64,000 nt of DNA from Polynucleobacter necessarius (GTDB taxonomy: Bacteria > Pseudomonadota > Gammaproteobacteria > Burkholderiales > Burkholderiaceae), in assembly GCA_900095165.1 (NCBI GenBank), contig LT606947.1, positions 1,240,001 to 1,304,000 on the forward strand, written 5' to 3'. This document shows, piece after piece, positions 1 through 9,990 of this stretch. Below the pieces are notes generated by a model. It saw only the letters and a program-made list of their open reading frames with translations. It did not search any database and was not told the origin of the DNA. Positions within the stretch are counted from its first letter, which is position 1, and every line of letters begins with the position of its first letter. The translations under genes were made by a program, and so were the position numbers.

Positions 1-1
1 A

Positions 2-553
2 GCTGCGCTCGACTTAGGAAAACAAGTTACCACTGCAATGCAAGACTTATCCATGGCGGGTGGGCAGTTGGAAATCGCTTTACTGCCTCTTGCTGAAAGT
101 GGCGTTCATGGCCTGGAGCAAATTGAATTTCTGGTAGCGGGACATGCTGGCAGCACCCCACGCTCATTGGCAAAAGTGGCCTCCGGCGGCGAATTGGCTC
201 ATATTAGCCTGGCCATTAGCGTGATTACCAGCAAAGCGTCATTCACGCCTACCCTGATATTTGATGAAGTTGATGCTGGCATTAGCGGAGCAGTTGCAGA
301 GACAGTTGGAAAATTATTGCGTCAACTTGGCCAATCACATCAAATTCTCTGCGTGACTCACTTGCCACAAGTGGCTGCACAAGGCAATCATCATTTGGAA
401 GTAAGCAAATCTCAGTCAGACGATAAAACCCTCTCCCAAGTCGTGCCGCTTGGAAGATCTGAGCGAGTGGAAGAAGTTGCTCGCATGCTGGGTGGGGCAA
501 CGATTACCGATACTACGCGTCGACACGCTCGAGAACTACTAGAGCAAAACTAA
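2..553 (+). CDS. recN: DNA repair protein RecN, C-terminal part
   Basis: The gene runs in from the left edge; the frame is open from base 2, so the first ATG at 38 is internal. RecN is an SMC-like ATPase that acts on double-strand break ends in recombinational repair. The visible part is the C-terminal ATPase lobe: an ABC signature-like KVASGGELAHISLA, the Walker B segment LIFDEVDAGISG, and the following CVTHLPQVAAQ stretch with the switch histidine. It stops with TAA and converges on glnE with 4 bp between them. No lesion is visible in the part present. RecN is often SOS controlled, but its promoter lies outside the window. Confidence 0.93.
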   Translation, partial: AALDLGKQVTTAMQDLSMAGGQLEIALLPLAESGVHGLEQIEFLVAGHAGSTPRSLAKVASGGELAHISLAISVITSKASFTPTLIFDEVDAGISGAVAETVGKLLRQLGQSHQILCVTHLPQVAAQGNHHLEVSKSQSDDKTLSQVVPLGRSERVEEVARMLGGATITDTTRRHARELLEQN

Positions 554-557
554 GGTT

Positions 558-3374
558 TCAAGCGTCCGAATGGGCAAGAAATATTTCCTGCCACAAGGCC
601 AGCACAACTTCTCTTGCCTTAACTAGTTGAGGCTCAAGCCCCAAATCTACCCGCGTCTTTTCTGCGCCATCTAAACGTAAGCGATGTTGACGAGCCCTTA
701 GTAGCCGATAGGCATCCCCCACCTCTTGTGCCATTGAGACCTGAATTAAACCCGCCTCCCCAGCTATTCGCAGTAAGGCGATATTCCCTATGTTGCCGAT
801 AAGTTGTGGGTGCATATTTGAAAATGCTAGAACTAAAAATTGCACAATAAACTCAATATCTACCATCCCCCCAGCGTCATGCTTTAAATCAAAATCAGGA
901 GTAGAGTTTGGATGTCCAGCATGAACCTTGCGACGCATTTCTAAAATCTCATGACGCAACTGATCAACATTACGCCTCTGACTTAAAACCTCAAAACGCA
1001 CATCATCAAAGAACTCTCCAACAATCTTACTCCCCGCAGAGAACCTTGCGCGCGTTAGAGCTTGATGCTCCCAAACCCATGCAGCGTTATCACCCTCACG
1101 TAACTGGTATTTCTTAAATGCATCGGCATTCGTTACTAAAAATCCTGCAGATCCGTTTGGCCGAAGGCGTGTATCGATTTCAAATAAGCTGCCAGTGGAT
1201 GTATAGGCGGTTAACCAGTTAATCATCCGCTTGGCGAGTAAGGCATAAGTTTCTTGAGCAGCAAAATCCGATTCCTCAGCTTGGTATAAAAAAACTAAAT
1301 CTAAGTCCGAGGCATATCCCAATTCTTTGCCACCCAACTTTCCATAAGAGATCACCGCAAATGGCACAGTTACATCAAGGGGTAATTCAAACTTCTTAGC
1401 AACGCTAGGCCACACACGCTCAAAAGTAGTCTGCAATATTAAGTCTGCCAAAGCAGACAAATGATCGCTGACCTTTTCGACAGAAAGTTCATGATCAACG
1501 CCAATTCCCAAATCTGCCAACAAGGTAATGAAGGTCTCAGTGTGGTGGGTGATGCGCAAAATATCCATGGCCTGCTCAGAGCCATCACCGTCTGCCATCA
1601 CATCATCAAGACGCATTTGTAGCGTGGCTTTTACCTCTTGCCAATATTGCTCCGGATGTTCAATCAATGCCTTCTCAGTTCGCGAGTTGAGCAGGTAATC
1701 TAGGAGATGGGGGTGTCTGGTTAAATACCCCGCACCCCATTGAGACGCTTTGAGTAAGGCCAATACATTCGATAGCGCTTGTGGATACTCAGCGAGAATC
1801 GACAAATACGCACTGCGCCGGGCAACCGCTTCCAATAAATCAAAAAAGCGAAGCAAGGTCAGGTCGACACTGATGGTAGCAGGCAGGTCCACTTGCAAGC
1901 TATCTGCAGCTTTACGAATCAGATTGTTAAAAATGATTCTGCTCTTCTCTGGTAACTGTCTCTGCTTGGAGCTATCATCCCAAGCCAACCAACGCGCTGC
2001 AGACTCTGGGAATATCGTGCCGTCAGGCTCCCATCCTACCGGTAAGCTTGTATTATTCAGGCGCGCAGCATCATCAAGTACAAATGCTTTTTCAAAGTAC
2101 TGAGCTACTGCGGCTTGGTGTCTGTCGAGTGCGGACAAAAAAGAAAGCTGCCCTTGAGTTTGATCAGGTCCGACCATACTCGCCGCCAAGCGAGTACGAG
2201 CACCCTCATCTTCAGGCAAATAATGCGTCTGCTGATCCTCCCACACCTGAATCCGATGCTCTAAACGACGCAAGTAAACATAAGCCGCTTTGAGGTCATC
2301 CACCTCATCAACTGGCAAAATGCCTTGTTGCTTTACCAAGTCCAATACCTCTAGAGTGGGTCGAATGCGAAAGCGGGGATCTGTGCCCCCACGCATCAAC
2401 TGAAACATTTGCGCCAAGAACTCAATTTCACGGATACCGCCACGGCCCAACTTGATATCCCTGGATCTACCATGATGATTAGATGAGCGCTTCTCAGCTT
2501 CATGCTGAATCTGAGCATGCAATTCCCGGATGGAGGCAATCACGCCGTAATCGAGATGGCGGCGATACACGAAGGGACGAATCAATTGATCGAGCTCGCG
2601 CTCGCAATAGGCAAAAGCAGGTGAGTCAGGCAAAGGTGAGATCAACCTACCCTTAATCCAAGCATAGCGCTCCCACTCTCTACCTTGCACCAATAGGTAT
2701 TCTTCAAGCATGTCTAGACTACAAACCAAAGAACCTGAATCTCCATTTGGTCTCAGACGCATATCTACCCGAAATACAAATTCATTTGCATCATGCTCTG
2801 CCATTAATTTGATCAAACGCTTACCCATTCGAGTAAACCACTCGTGATAAGACAAGCTTTTAGGTCCACCCTGAGTATCGCCTTCATGCTCGTACAAAAA
2901 GATAAGATCAATATCAGAGGAGAGATTAAGCTCTAGACCGCCTAACTTACCCATACCCACCACCATCAAAGGCATCTCTGAGTCTGTAACTGTGCTCCAA
3001 GGAATACCAAAACGACGCTGAAGATCCTCTCGTATGTAGGCAATCGAAAGAGCTAACGTCTCCTCAGCGAAATGACTCAGTGCATGCGTCACCTCACTGA
3101 GGTCAGCCATGCCATTGAGATCACGGCAGGCAACCCAGAGCATGAGACGCTGTCTTGCTAGCCTCAAATCCGCCATAAATTGAGCTTCATCCTGCTCTGG
3201 AACAGTCAAAGCATCCTGGCACGGACTCAATAAGCCCAGAATCCCTGCGACATCAATCTTGCAAGCAGCTTGGGACTGGAGCCAATCCACCCATTCAGGG
3301 CGAGAGTGAAGCCAGCGTTGAGCATAGCTAGAGTGCTGCTTTAGAAATTCAACTTGGGCGGCAAAATCAGGCAT
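558..3374 (-). CDS. glnE: Glutamine synthetase adenylyltransferase / adenylyl-removing enzyme GlnE
   Basis: A 938-residue bifunctional enzyme that adds AMP to, or removes it from, glutamine synthetase according to nitrogen status and PII signals. Two nucleotidyltransferase domains are visible, each with a GKLGG...SD(I/L)DL(I/V)FLY motif: residues 142-161 (adenylyl-removing half) and 678-697 (adenylylating half). Length fits the family (E. coli about 946). The ATG at 3374 is preceded by GGAGAT, a fair ribosome site, and a TAAGAT hexamer lies 6 nt upstream of the start. It is divergent from yhdP, with an 80 bp shared promoter region, and appears intact. Confidence 0.95.
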   Translation of the reverse strand: MPDFAAQVEFLKQHSSYAQRWLHSRPEWVDWLQSQAACKIDVAGILGLLSPCQDALTVPEQDEAQFMADLRLARQRLMLWVACRDLNGMADLSEVTHALSHFAEETLALSIAYIREDLQRRFGIPWSTVTDSEMPLMVVGMGKLGGLELNLSSDIDLIFLYEHEGDTQGGPKSLSYHEWFTRMGKRLIKLMAEHDANEFVFRVDMRLRPNGDSGSLVCSLDMLEEYLLVQGREWERYAWIKGRLISPLPDSPAFAYCERELDQLIRPFVYRRHLDYGVIASIRELHAQIQHEAEKRSSNHHGRSRDIKLGRGGIREIEFLAQMFQLMRGGTDPRFRIRPTLEVLDLVKQQGILPVDEVDDLKAAYVYLRRLEHRIQVWEDQQTHYLPEDEGARTRLAASMVGPDQTQGQLSFLSALDRHQAAVAQYFEKAFVLDDAARLNNTSLPVGWEPDGTIFPESAARWLAWDDSSKQRQLPEKSRIIFNNLIRKAADSLQVDLPATISVDLTLLRFFDLLEAVARRSAYLSILAEYPQALSNVLALLKASQWGAGYLTRHPHLLDYLLNSRTEKALIEHPEQYWQEVKATLQMRLDDVMADGDGSEQAMDILRITHHTETFITLLADLGIGVDHELSVEKVSDHLSALADLILQTTFERVWPSVAKKFELPLDVTVPFAVISYGKLGGKELGYASDLDLVFLYQAEESDFAAQETYALLAKRMINWLTAYTSTGSLFEIDTRLRPNGSAGFLVTNADAFKKYQLREGDNAAWVWEHQALTRARFSAGSKIVGEFFDDVRFEVLSQRRNVDQLRHEILEMRRKVHAGHPNSTPDFDLKHDAGGMVDIEFIVQFLVLAFSNMHPQLIGNIGNIALLRIAGEAGLIQVSMAQEVGDAYRLLRARQHRLRLDGAEKTRVDLGLEPQLVKAREVVLALWQEIFLAHSDA

Positions 3375-3441
3375 ATCTCCATCTTAATCCGACTCTAGAC
3401 TCAAACCCCGCAGAAGCTTGAAGATCATCCAATGGCTGACG

Positions 3442-3457
3442 GATAATAGAGGCCATG
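3442..3457 (+). promoter_or_regulatory. Possible leaderless promoter of yhdP
   Basis: GATAAT at 3442-3447 is followed by 7 nt and then the ATG at 3455. A -10 hexamer in this position would start transcription at the start codon itself. AGAGG between them could also act as a weak ribosome site, so the call is uncertain. No clear -35 is seen. Confidence 0.35.
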
Positions 3458-6400
3458 CTTCGAAATACCATCCAGACTCGCCTGCAGAACATGCTTCAAA
3501 AACGTCCTCCAGGTTCTGGCGGTCGTTGGCGCAAGCGTGCACTCATACTTGCCGGCATTACGGTAGTGGTTTTTGTACTTGGCCATATTGGGGTACGTTT
3601 TGTTTTATGGCCTCAGATTGAGAAGTCGAAGCCTACCCTAGAGCGCTTAATGAGTTCGCGCTTAGGCGCCAATGTCACGATGGATGCCGTGCAGGTCTCT
3701 TGGACTGGAATTCGTCCGAGCTTTGCAATTCAGGGGTTGCGCTTTAACAATCCAAACTCATCTACTCCACCGTTATTCATTCAAGATATCAGCGGACAAC
3801 TCAGCTGGTTGTCTTTTTATCATTTAGCCCCCTACTTTCACGAGATCACACTTGATCAGGTTCAGCTGTACGCTCAACGAGATGTCAAAGGCGTAGTTTC
3901 TATTGGCGGCATTCCCATTCACAAAAACGCCGATCATTTTGCGACGGAGAATTGGCTATTCGCTCAAAATGATATCCACGTAAACAATGCCAAAATTTTT
4001 TGGGAAGACCAGCAAAGTCGAAAACTAAAAACTTCGATTGATATTCAAAGCCTCCAACTAAGTAATGGTATTCGCAGCCATGAAGGCCAGCTAGTTGCGC
4101 AAACACCTTGGAGTTCAAACCCAGTCAAACTCCAAGTTGATTTTGTGCACCACCTTACTGGACAGGTAGGCGATTGGCGCGACTGGGTTGGCAGTTTCTC
4201 GTGGAATTTTGCCGAACTTAATCTCGGTCAAATTTCCAAAGATCTCAGTCTTCCGCTATATGACTTAGCTGGCAAGCTCAATTCCAAAGGTAGCCTTAAG
4301 CTTGATGGTGGAAGGGCCAATGGCGGGCGGATGTCCTTAACGGCTGACAACCTTAGGGTGCAATTGAACAAAGGCGAGGATCCTGTTGAGTTTGGCAGAT
4401 TAGAAACTGATCTAGTGCAAGATACGGATGGCGGCCTTAACTCCATCACAACAAAAACTTTGTCGTGGCGGAATATCGACAGCCCCACCACCGCCCCCCT
4501 GGATAAATTAAGCCCGATTACGTTCCGTTGGCGCCCACTAAAAGACGGTGGCGAGATTAAGGAATTCGGCTTCTCCTCACCCAAAATACAAGTAGAAGAT
4601 ATTGCACTTTTTGCACTCAATCTTTCGCTTCCGAAAAAGATTCATCAGTGGATCAAAATTTCTGAGGCAGATGGTGAGCTACAGAATTTGGATATGAATT
4701 GGTCCGAAAGTCAATCTGCGCTCTCAGCCTTACCAATACTAGGAAATTGGTTTTCTTCCAATAAGCTCGATTTCATCATCAGCGCGAAGCTCAATAACAT
4801 CAGCTTCACCGGGGTAAATAAATCAATGCCCTCAGTTACGAATTTATCTGGCAACTTCGTCAGTAATCAGAAACAAGGTAACTTTATGCTTGACTCAAGC
4901 AATCTTGAATTGGAAATGAATGATTTTTTATCGGCCTCCGACATTCAACTGGATCGGGCGAAGGGTGAGATTAGTTGGTCCAAACAAAAAGGTGGCTGGC
5001 TCATCAATGCCAAGAAATTACAGCTCAGAAACTCTGAAATCACAATCAATTTTGATCTAAGTTATCTCATTGGCGGACCTAAGCAGTCCGATCAAATGAC
5101 TCTGGACATGGAGTTTGTTAAAGCCAAGTTAGCAACGGCTCATCGCTATCTTCCAGTTGGAATGGATAAGGATAGCCGCCTATACCTGAGCAAAGCCTTT
5201 GAGTCAGGCGAAATTCAAAATGGCACTTTGCACATCAAGGGAGATCCAAATCAAGCGCCTTACCCAAGCGGAACTATTGGGGAACTCAACTTGCATCTAC
5301 CTTTCTCCAAAGCAAGCTTCAAGCCAGCGCCCTTGCTACCAAAAAGCCAGGGGATTTGGCAAGAATTTAGCAATGTCAGCGGCAATATCGATATGAAGCA
5401 AGCAAGCCTGAATATTGGAATTGATAAAACCAACTACAAAAATGTGGCCCTTACGAATGTCAAATCACAAATTCCTAATCTCAGCGCCAAAAATCTCACT
5501 ATATTGATCAATGGCTCAGTTTGGGGTGATGGCTCGGAAATACTGGAATATCTATTTGCATCCCCAGTAGGTGTACAGCAAGCAAATCTTGCAAAGAACC
5601 TCACATTAAAGGGTCCAATAAGTCTAGGTCTTGATTTAAAGATCCCGCTATCCGGAAGTGACGATGTCAACTTCGATGCAAAAATTACCCTCCCAGGAAA
5701 TCAAGCGCAATGGGGAGAAATCCCCCCGCTAGAAAATTTGAAGGGCAAGATAAGAATCACTGAATCCAATCCCGACTTTGACAATGTCACCGCAAACTTT
5801 TTGGGTGGTGCCTTTAAGATTTCAAGCACGCCCTCTTCAGCTGGAAACACCAGCTTCAACATCGGTGGCGACATCAATTCCAGTTTTATTAAAGATTATG
5901 TTTCGGGCAATTTAAAATCTCGCGCTCCTTCAGCACTGCTGTCTGCAATGAGCGGATCAGCAAAATATGAGGGCTTGATCAACTTTAATAAAGCGGGAAG
6001 TCAGACTAATCTGAAATTTGATTTACGTAATTGGGCAAGTTCTGCCCCCGCTCCTATCAAAAAATCGGCAGGGATTCCCATGTTCGGAGAGTTCAATCTA
6101 AAAACTTATCCGGCAAGCAAAAATAATCTAGTGCGTGCAGATTGGTCTGGAAAATTAGGGGATCAATATTTCATTCAAGGCAATCTAAATTCTGCTCACG
6201 CAGTAAAAAATGTTTTAGGAATTGGATCGCCTGCGCCATTGCCGCAACAAGGCACCGCCCTACACATAGCGAGTGATGAGTTAGACCTCGATCAGTGGGT
6301 AGAGTTTTTTAGCCCAGGAAAGCATCAGGGTGGCGCGAAAAAAACCGATACTCCAGAGGGGGATATTCAAATCTCCGCCCAAGTTAAAAAATTGATTGCC

Positions 6401-7615
6401 TTCGATCGAGAATGGCACGACATTAATCTGCAATCACAAGAAAAAAATATGGCCTGGCAACTGCGTTTAAATGCACCGCAAATTGCCGGTCAAGTTGAAT
6501 GGCACCCTAGCAACAACGATCATCCCAGTGGATTGATCGCTGGAAGACTTGCGCGCCTTAAGTTGCCAAATCAACGCACCCCTGCAGCCTTGCAATCCAA
6601 AGAGAATACCCCACAAAAATCAGCCAGCCCTAACACTCCCGTCAACCCAAACGCCATCCCCAGTCTGGAGTTAACAATCGATGACTTGAATTGGGCTAAG
6701 GCAAAACTAGGCACAGTAAAGATTAAAACCAAAACTAGTCAAGACTTCGTGAAAGTCGACTCCATTCAGATTAATAATCCTCAAGGTAACTCGACAATCA
6801 AAGGTCAATGGACTGCACGCACACCAAATGCTGCCGAGCAGAGCGCCATCACCGCTGATATGAATATCAAAGATGCAGGTCAAATTATTGCTCACTGGAG
6901 TAATACCAAATCAGTGGAAGGGGGGGAAGGAAAATTGAACGCGTCTCTCTCGTGGTCTGGACCACTCTTTGCCCCAGACTATGGCTCTCTTGCCGGCGAC
7001 GTCAGCCTGGATCTCACTAAAGGTCGCTTGCTCGAAGTCAATACTGATGGGGCGAAATTGCTTGATGTCCTGAGTCTACAAAGTTTGTTTAGATTTGCAA
7101 CTCTGGACTTAAAAGGCAGTTTAGGAAATCTAGCTACTAAAGGCACTCCTTTTAATTCTATTAATAGCAATTTTGAAATTGCTCAAGGTATTGCGCAAAC
7201 CAAGCAGTTCACTATGATTCTCGATCAAGCCCGTGTGGCTATGGCAGGACAAATTAATGTGCCCAAAGAAACTCAAGATTTACGCATCACCATCTTCCCT
7301 ACTATTGATGCTACCGCCGGCTCACTGGCAGCATTTGCCATCAACCCCATCATCGGTCTAGGGGCAGTCGTAGGTCAATACCTCATTACGAATCAAATTA
7401 ATCGCAGCATGCAAACGGATTATTTGATTCAGGGCTCCTGGGAAAATCCGGAAGTAATTCCGCTGGATCAGAAGGGTCAACCGCTAGATGCGAAAACGCT
7501 AGAGACAATTCGCACTAAAAATCTCTTGAAAGAACAAATAAAACCTAGCACACCCAATTCGGCGCCTGTAAGCCCACCCGTCAACCAAAATCTTTCTACT
7601 CAAATGCCAGGCTAA
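3455..7615 (+). CDS. yhdP: YhdP/AsmA-like envelope protein (TIGR02099 type)
   Basis: A very long protein (1386 aa) with one N-terminal membrane segment at about residues 28-50 (ALILAGITVVVFVLGHIGV), followed by a huge periplasmic region of beta-rich repeats. The start of the periplasmic part (SSRLGANVTMDAVQVSWTGIRPSFAIQGL) and the C-terminal region are typical of the YhdP family of AsmA-like bridge proteins. In E. coli these carry phospholipids between inner and outer membrane. It leads the cluster yhdP-nit-tldD-aroG. No frameshift is seen, which is notable for such a long gene in this window. Family assignment is firm; the transport role is by analogy. Confidence 0.88.
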   Translation: MLRNTIQTRLQNMLQKRPPGSGGRWRKRALILAGITVVVFVLGHIGVRFVLWPQIEKSKPTLERLMSSRLGANVTMDAVQVSWTGIRPSFAIQGLRFNNPNSSTPPLFIQDISGQLSWLSFYHLAPYFHEITLDQVQLYAQRDVKGVVSIGGIPIHKNADHFATENWLFAQNDIHVNNAKIFWEDQQSRKLKTSIDIQSLQLSNGIRSHEGQLVAQTPWSSNPVKLQVDFVHHLTGQVGDWRDWVGSFSWNFAELNLGQISKDLSLPLYDLAGKLNSKGSLKLDGGRANGGRMSLTADNLRVQLNKGEDPVEFGRLETDLVQDTDGGLNSITTKTLSWRNIDSPTTAPLDKLSPITFRWRPLKDGGEIKEFGFSSPKIQVEDIALFALNLSLPKKIHQWIKISEADGELQNLDMNWSESQSALSALPILGNWFSSNKLDFIISAKLNNISFTGVNKSMPSVTNLSGNFVSNQKQGNFMLDSSNLELEMNDFLSASDIQLDRAKGEISWSKQKGGWLINAKKLQLRNSEITINFDLSYLIGGPKQSDQMTLDMEFVKAKLATAHRYLPVGMDKDSRLYLSKAFESGEIQNGTLHIKGDPNQAPYPSGTIGELNLHLPFSKASFKPAPLLPKSQGIWQEFSNVSGNIDMKQASLNIGIDKTNYKNVALTNVKSQIPNLSAKNLTILINGSVWGDGSEILEYLFASPVGVQQANLAKNLTLKGPISLGLDLKIPLSGSDDVNFDAKITLPGNQAQWGEIPPLENLKGKIRITESNPDFDNVTANFLGGAFKISSTPSSAGNTSFNIGGDINSSFIKDYVSGNLKSRAPSALLSAMSGSAKYEGLINFNKAGSQTNLKFDLRNWASSAPAPIKKSAGIPMFGEFNLKTYPASKNNLVRADWSGKLGDQYFIQGNLNSAHAVKNVLGIGSPAPLPQQGTALHIASDELDLDQWVEFFSPGKHQGGAKKTDTPEGDIQISAQVKKLIAFDREWHDINLQSQEKNMAWQLRLNAPQIAGQVEWHPSNNDHPSGLIAGRLARLKLPNQRTPAALQSKENTPQKSASPNTPVNPNAIPSLELTIDDLNWAKAKLGTVKIKTKTSQDFVKVDSIQINNPQGNSTIKGQWTARTPNAAEQSAITADMNIKDAGQIIAHWSNTKSVEGGEGKLNASLSWSGPLFAPDYGSLAGDVSLDLTKGRLLEVNTDGAKLLDVLSLQSLFRFATLDLKGSLGNLATKGTPFNSINSNFEIAQGIAQTKQFTMILDQARVAMAGQINVPKETQDLRITIFPTIDATAGSLAAFAINPIIGLGAVVGQYLITNQINRSMQTDYLIQGSWENPEVIPLDQKGQPLDAKTLETIRTKNLLKEQIKPSTPNSAPVSPPVNQNLSTQMPG

Positions 7616-7619
7616 GTAG

Positions 7620-8453
7620 ATGAACATGACAGCACATACTTCTGAACTCAACATCGCATCGATACAAATGGTATCGACTCCCAGCCTCAATGAGAATCTT
7701 GAAGTTGCAGCACGTTTAACCAAAGCAGCTGCAGACAATGGGGCTCAGCTTGCCGTTCTCCCAGAATATTTTTGTTTAATGGGCTTGAAAGATACCGATA
7801 AGGTAAATGCGCGAGAAGCAGCAGGATCAGGCCCAATTCAAGAGCGCCTTGCCGCGATTGCCAAACAAAATAATATTTATCTCGTTGCTGGCACCATCCC
7901 TCTTGAGGCGAAAGAATCTAACAAAGTTCTCAATTCCTCTTTGGTGTTTGATTCTCACGGGAGTCAAATCAGTCGCTACGACAAAATACATTTATTTGGT
8001 TTTCAAACTGAAACAGAGCGGTATGAAGAATCCGAGACTATTGCAGCAGGCACCCAACCAGGTCAATTCACAATTAAAGTTGATGAAGTTGATTGGCGTT
8101 TTGGTCTAAGCATTTGCTACGACCTGCGTTTTCCAGAACTATATCGCTCCCTCGGACAAGTAGATTGCCATATCCTTCCAGCAGCATTTACTTACACTAC
8201 CGGCAAAGATCACTGGGAAATCCTGCTGCGCGCCCGCGCTATTGAAAACCAATGCTATGTCCTAGCATCGGCCCAAGGTGGCATTCATCTTAATCAGCGT
8301 CGCACCTGGGGTGAGAGCATGCTCATTGACCCTTGGGGGGAGATATTGAGCAAGCTTCAGGAAGGCGATGGCTTTATTCAAGGCACACTCAGCAAGGATA
8401 AATTAAAAGAGGTACGCTCTAAGCTACCCGCACTAAAACACCGTAAGCTTTAA
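7620..8453 (+). CDS. Nitrilase-superfamily amidase (deaminated glutathione amidase type)
   Basis: A 277 aa cytosolic carbon-nitrogen hydrolase. The Glu-Lys-Cys triad is visible as E49 (LPEYF), K122 (YDKIHLFGF) and C166 (LSICYDLRFPELYR). The KIHLFGF and CYDLRFPE wording matches the Nit1/NitFhit branch, whose members hydrolyse deaminated glutathione, a metabolite-repair reaction. The ATG at 7620 is 4 bp after the yhdP stop with no clear ribosome site; the ATG at 7626 is an alternative start. Translation is probably coupled to yhdP. The substrate is inferred from the subfamily. Confidence 0.85.
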   Translation: MNMTAHTSELNIASIQMVSTPSLNENLEVAARLTKAAADNGAQLAVLPEYFCLMGLKDTDKVNAREAAGSGPIQERLAAIAKQNNIYLVAGTIPLEAKESNKVLNSSLVFDSHGSQISRYDKIHLFGFQTETERYEESETIAAGTQPGQFTIKVDEVDWRFGLSICYDLRFPELYRSLGQVDCHILPAAFTYTTGKDHWEILLRARAIENQCYVLASAQGGIHLNQRRTWGESMLIDPWGEILSKLQEGDGFIQGTLSKDKLKEVRSKLPALKHRKL

Positions 8454-8477
8454 TACAGAAGGTTCAGCAAAATTAAG

Positions 8478-9968
8478 ATGAGAGCACCAGAAGCATTATT
8501 TCAGAGTGATTGGACTAAACCAAAGAAACAAGCTGACCTGCTTAAGCTGGCTAAATCTATTCTGCTTGAACCCACCGGCCTTTCTGAGCAAGATTTGCAT
8601 TACACCTTTGACAATATGTTTACGCACCAGCTCGATGATGCTGACCTTTACTTCCAACATACTCGTAGCGAGAGCTGGAGCCTGGAAGAAGGTATTGTGA
8701 AATCCGGCAGTTTCAGCATCGACCAAGGCGTTGGTGTTCGCGCGATCTATGGCGATAAAACCGCATTTGCTTATTCTGATGAAATTAATTTAGAAGCACT
8801 CAACAAGGCAGCTAAATCCACTCGTGTAATTGGCCCTCAAGGCGGTACACGTGCTGTTGCGAGAAAAATATTTACACCCGTCTCCAACGAGCTCTACTCA
8901 GATTTAAATCCCTTGGATTCACTCGCGCCACAAGAAAAGATTGTCTTACTTGAAAATATTGAGCGTCGCGCAAAAGCCCGTGATCCGCGCATCATTCAGG
9001 TTATGGCTAGTCTTGCTGGGGAGTTTGATGTGGTGCTCGTAGTTCGGGCTGATGGCCTATTGGCTGCCGATGTACGCCCTCTAGTGCGAGTATCAGTACA
9101 TGTGATTGCAGAGCAAAATGGTCGTCGCGAATCCGGGTCTTCGGGTGGCGGCGCTCGTCATGATTACCATTACTTCAATACGGAACTCATCAATCAATAT
9201 GTTGATGAAGCTGTGGATGGCGCACTGATTAACTTAGACTCTCGCCCCGCTCCCGCTGGACCAATGACTGTAGTCATGGGTCCAGGATGGCCTGGGGTGC
9301 TATTACATGAAGCAGTAGGTCACGGCCTTGAAGGCGACTTTAATCGCAAGGGTTCATCAGCCTTTGCTGGCTGCATTGGACAGCGCGTTGCTGCTAAGGG
9401 TGTCACCGTAGTAGATGATGGAACCCTCTCTGGTCGTCGTGGCTCACTTAATATTGATGATGAAGGTACGCCCACCCAGTGCACCACCCTGATTGAAGAT
9501 GGCATTTTGAAAGGCTATATTCAAGACAGCCTGAATGCTCGCCTTATGAATATGCCTCTGACTGGGAACGGTCGACGCGAGAGTTTTACCTCCCTCCCAA
9601 TGCCGCGCATGACCAATACCTACATGTTGGCAGGCAAGGATGATCCCCAAGAAATCGTGGCCAGCATCAAACGCGGCCTCTATGCGGTGAACTTTGGGGG
9701 AGGCCAAGTCAACATCACTAGCGGTAAATTCGTGTTTTCAGCCTCAGAAGCCTATTGGGTAGAAAACGGCAAAATTCAATACCCAGTTAAAGGCGCCACC
9801 ATCATTGGTAGTGGGCCAGAATCCTTAAAACAGGTCTCCATGATCGGAAATGACCTGAAATTAGACGGCGGTATCGGGGTTTGCGGCAAAGAAGGTCAGA
9901 GTGTACCCGTAGGCGTTGGACAGCCAACTTTACGGATCGACAGCCTAACTGTCGGAGGAACCGCTTAA
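8478..9968 (+). CDS. tldD: Metalloprotease TldD
   Basis: A 496 aa protein of the TldD/PmbA family. The zinc motif HEAVGHGLEGD starts at H277, the place expected for the TldD subunit. TldD with TldE(PmbA) forms a heterodimeric protease that degrades unfolded peptides and matures some peptide toxins and cofactors; the pmbA partner is not in this window. The glycine-rich C-terminal half (VNFGGGQVNITSGKFVFSAS) is also typical. It is third in the yhdP cluster, 24 bp after the amidase gene. Its TAA at 9966-9968 lies at the foot of the hairpin that covers the aroG start. Confidence 0.94.
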   Translation: MRAPEALFQSDWTKPKKQADLLKLAKSILLEPTGLSEQDLHYTFDNMFTHQLDDADLYFQHTRSESWSLEEGIVKSGSFSIDQGVGVRAIYGDKTAFAYSDEINLEALNKAAKSTRVIGPQGGTRAVARKIFTPVSNELYSDLNPLDSLAPQEKIVLLENIERRAKARDPRIIQVMASLAGEFDVVLVVRADGLLAADVRPLVRVSVHVIAEQNGRRESGSSGGGARHDYHYFNTELINQYVDEAVDGALINLDSRPAPAGPMTVVMGPGWPGVLLHEAVGHGLEGDFNRKGSSAFAGCIGQRVAAKGVTVVDDGTLSGRRGSLNIDDEGTPTQCTTLIEDGILKGYIQDSLNARLMNMPLTGNGRRESFTSLPMPRMTNTYMLAGKDDPQEIVASIKRGLYAVNFGGGQVNITSGKFVFSASEAYWVENGKIQYPVKGATIIGSGPESLKQVSMIGNDLKLDGGIGVCGKEGQSVPVGVGQPTLRIDSLTVGGTA

Positions 9969-9990
9969 TACGGCTTAAAATAGCCGTATG
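9968..9990 (+). promoter_or_regulatory. Hairpin and -10-like box over the aroG start codon
   Basis: ATACGGCT (9968-9975) and AGCCGTAT (9982-9989) form a perfect 8 bp stem with the loop TAAAAT; the right arm includes the first two bases of the aroG ATG (9988). The loop itself reads as a -10 box placed 6 nt before the ATG. Two readings compete: a start-codon-masking hairpin opened by ribosomes finishing tldD, or a leaderless promoter. There is no ribosome site in between. No good -35 is seen at 16-18 nt spacing. Confidence 0.45.
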
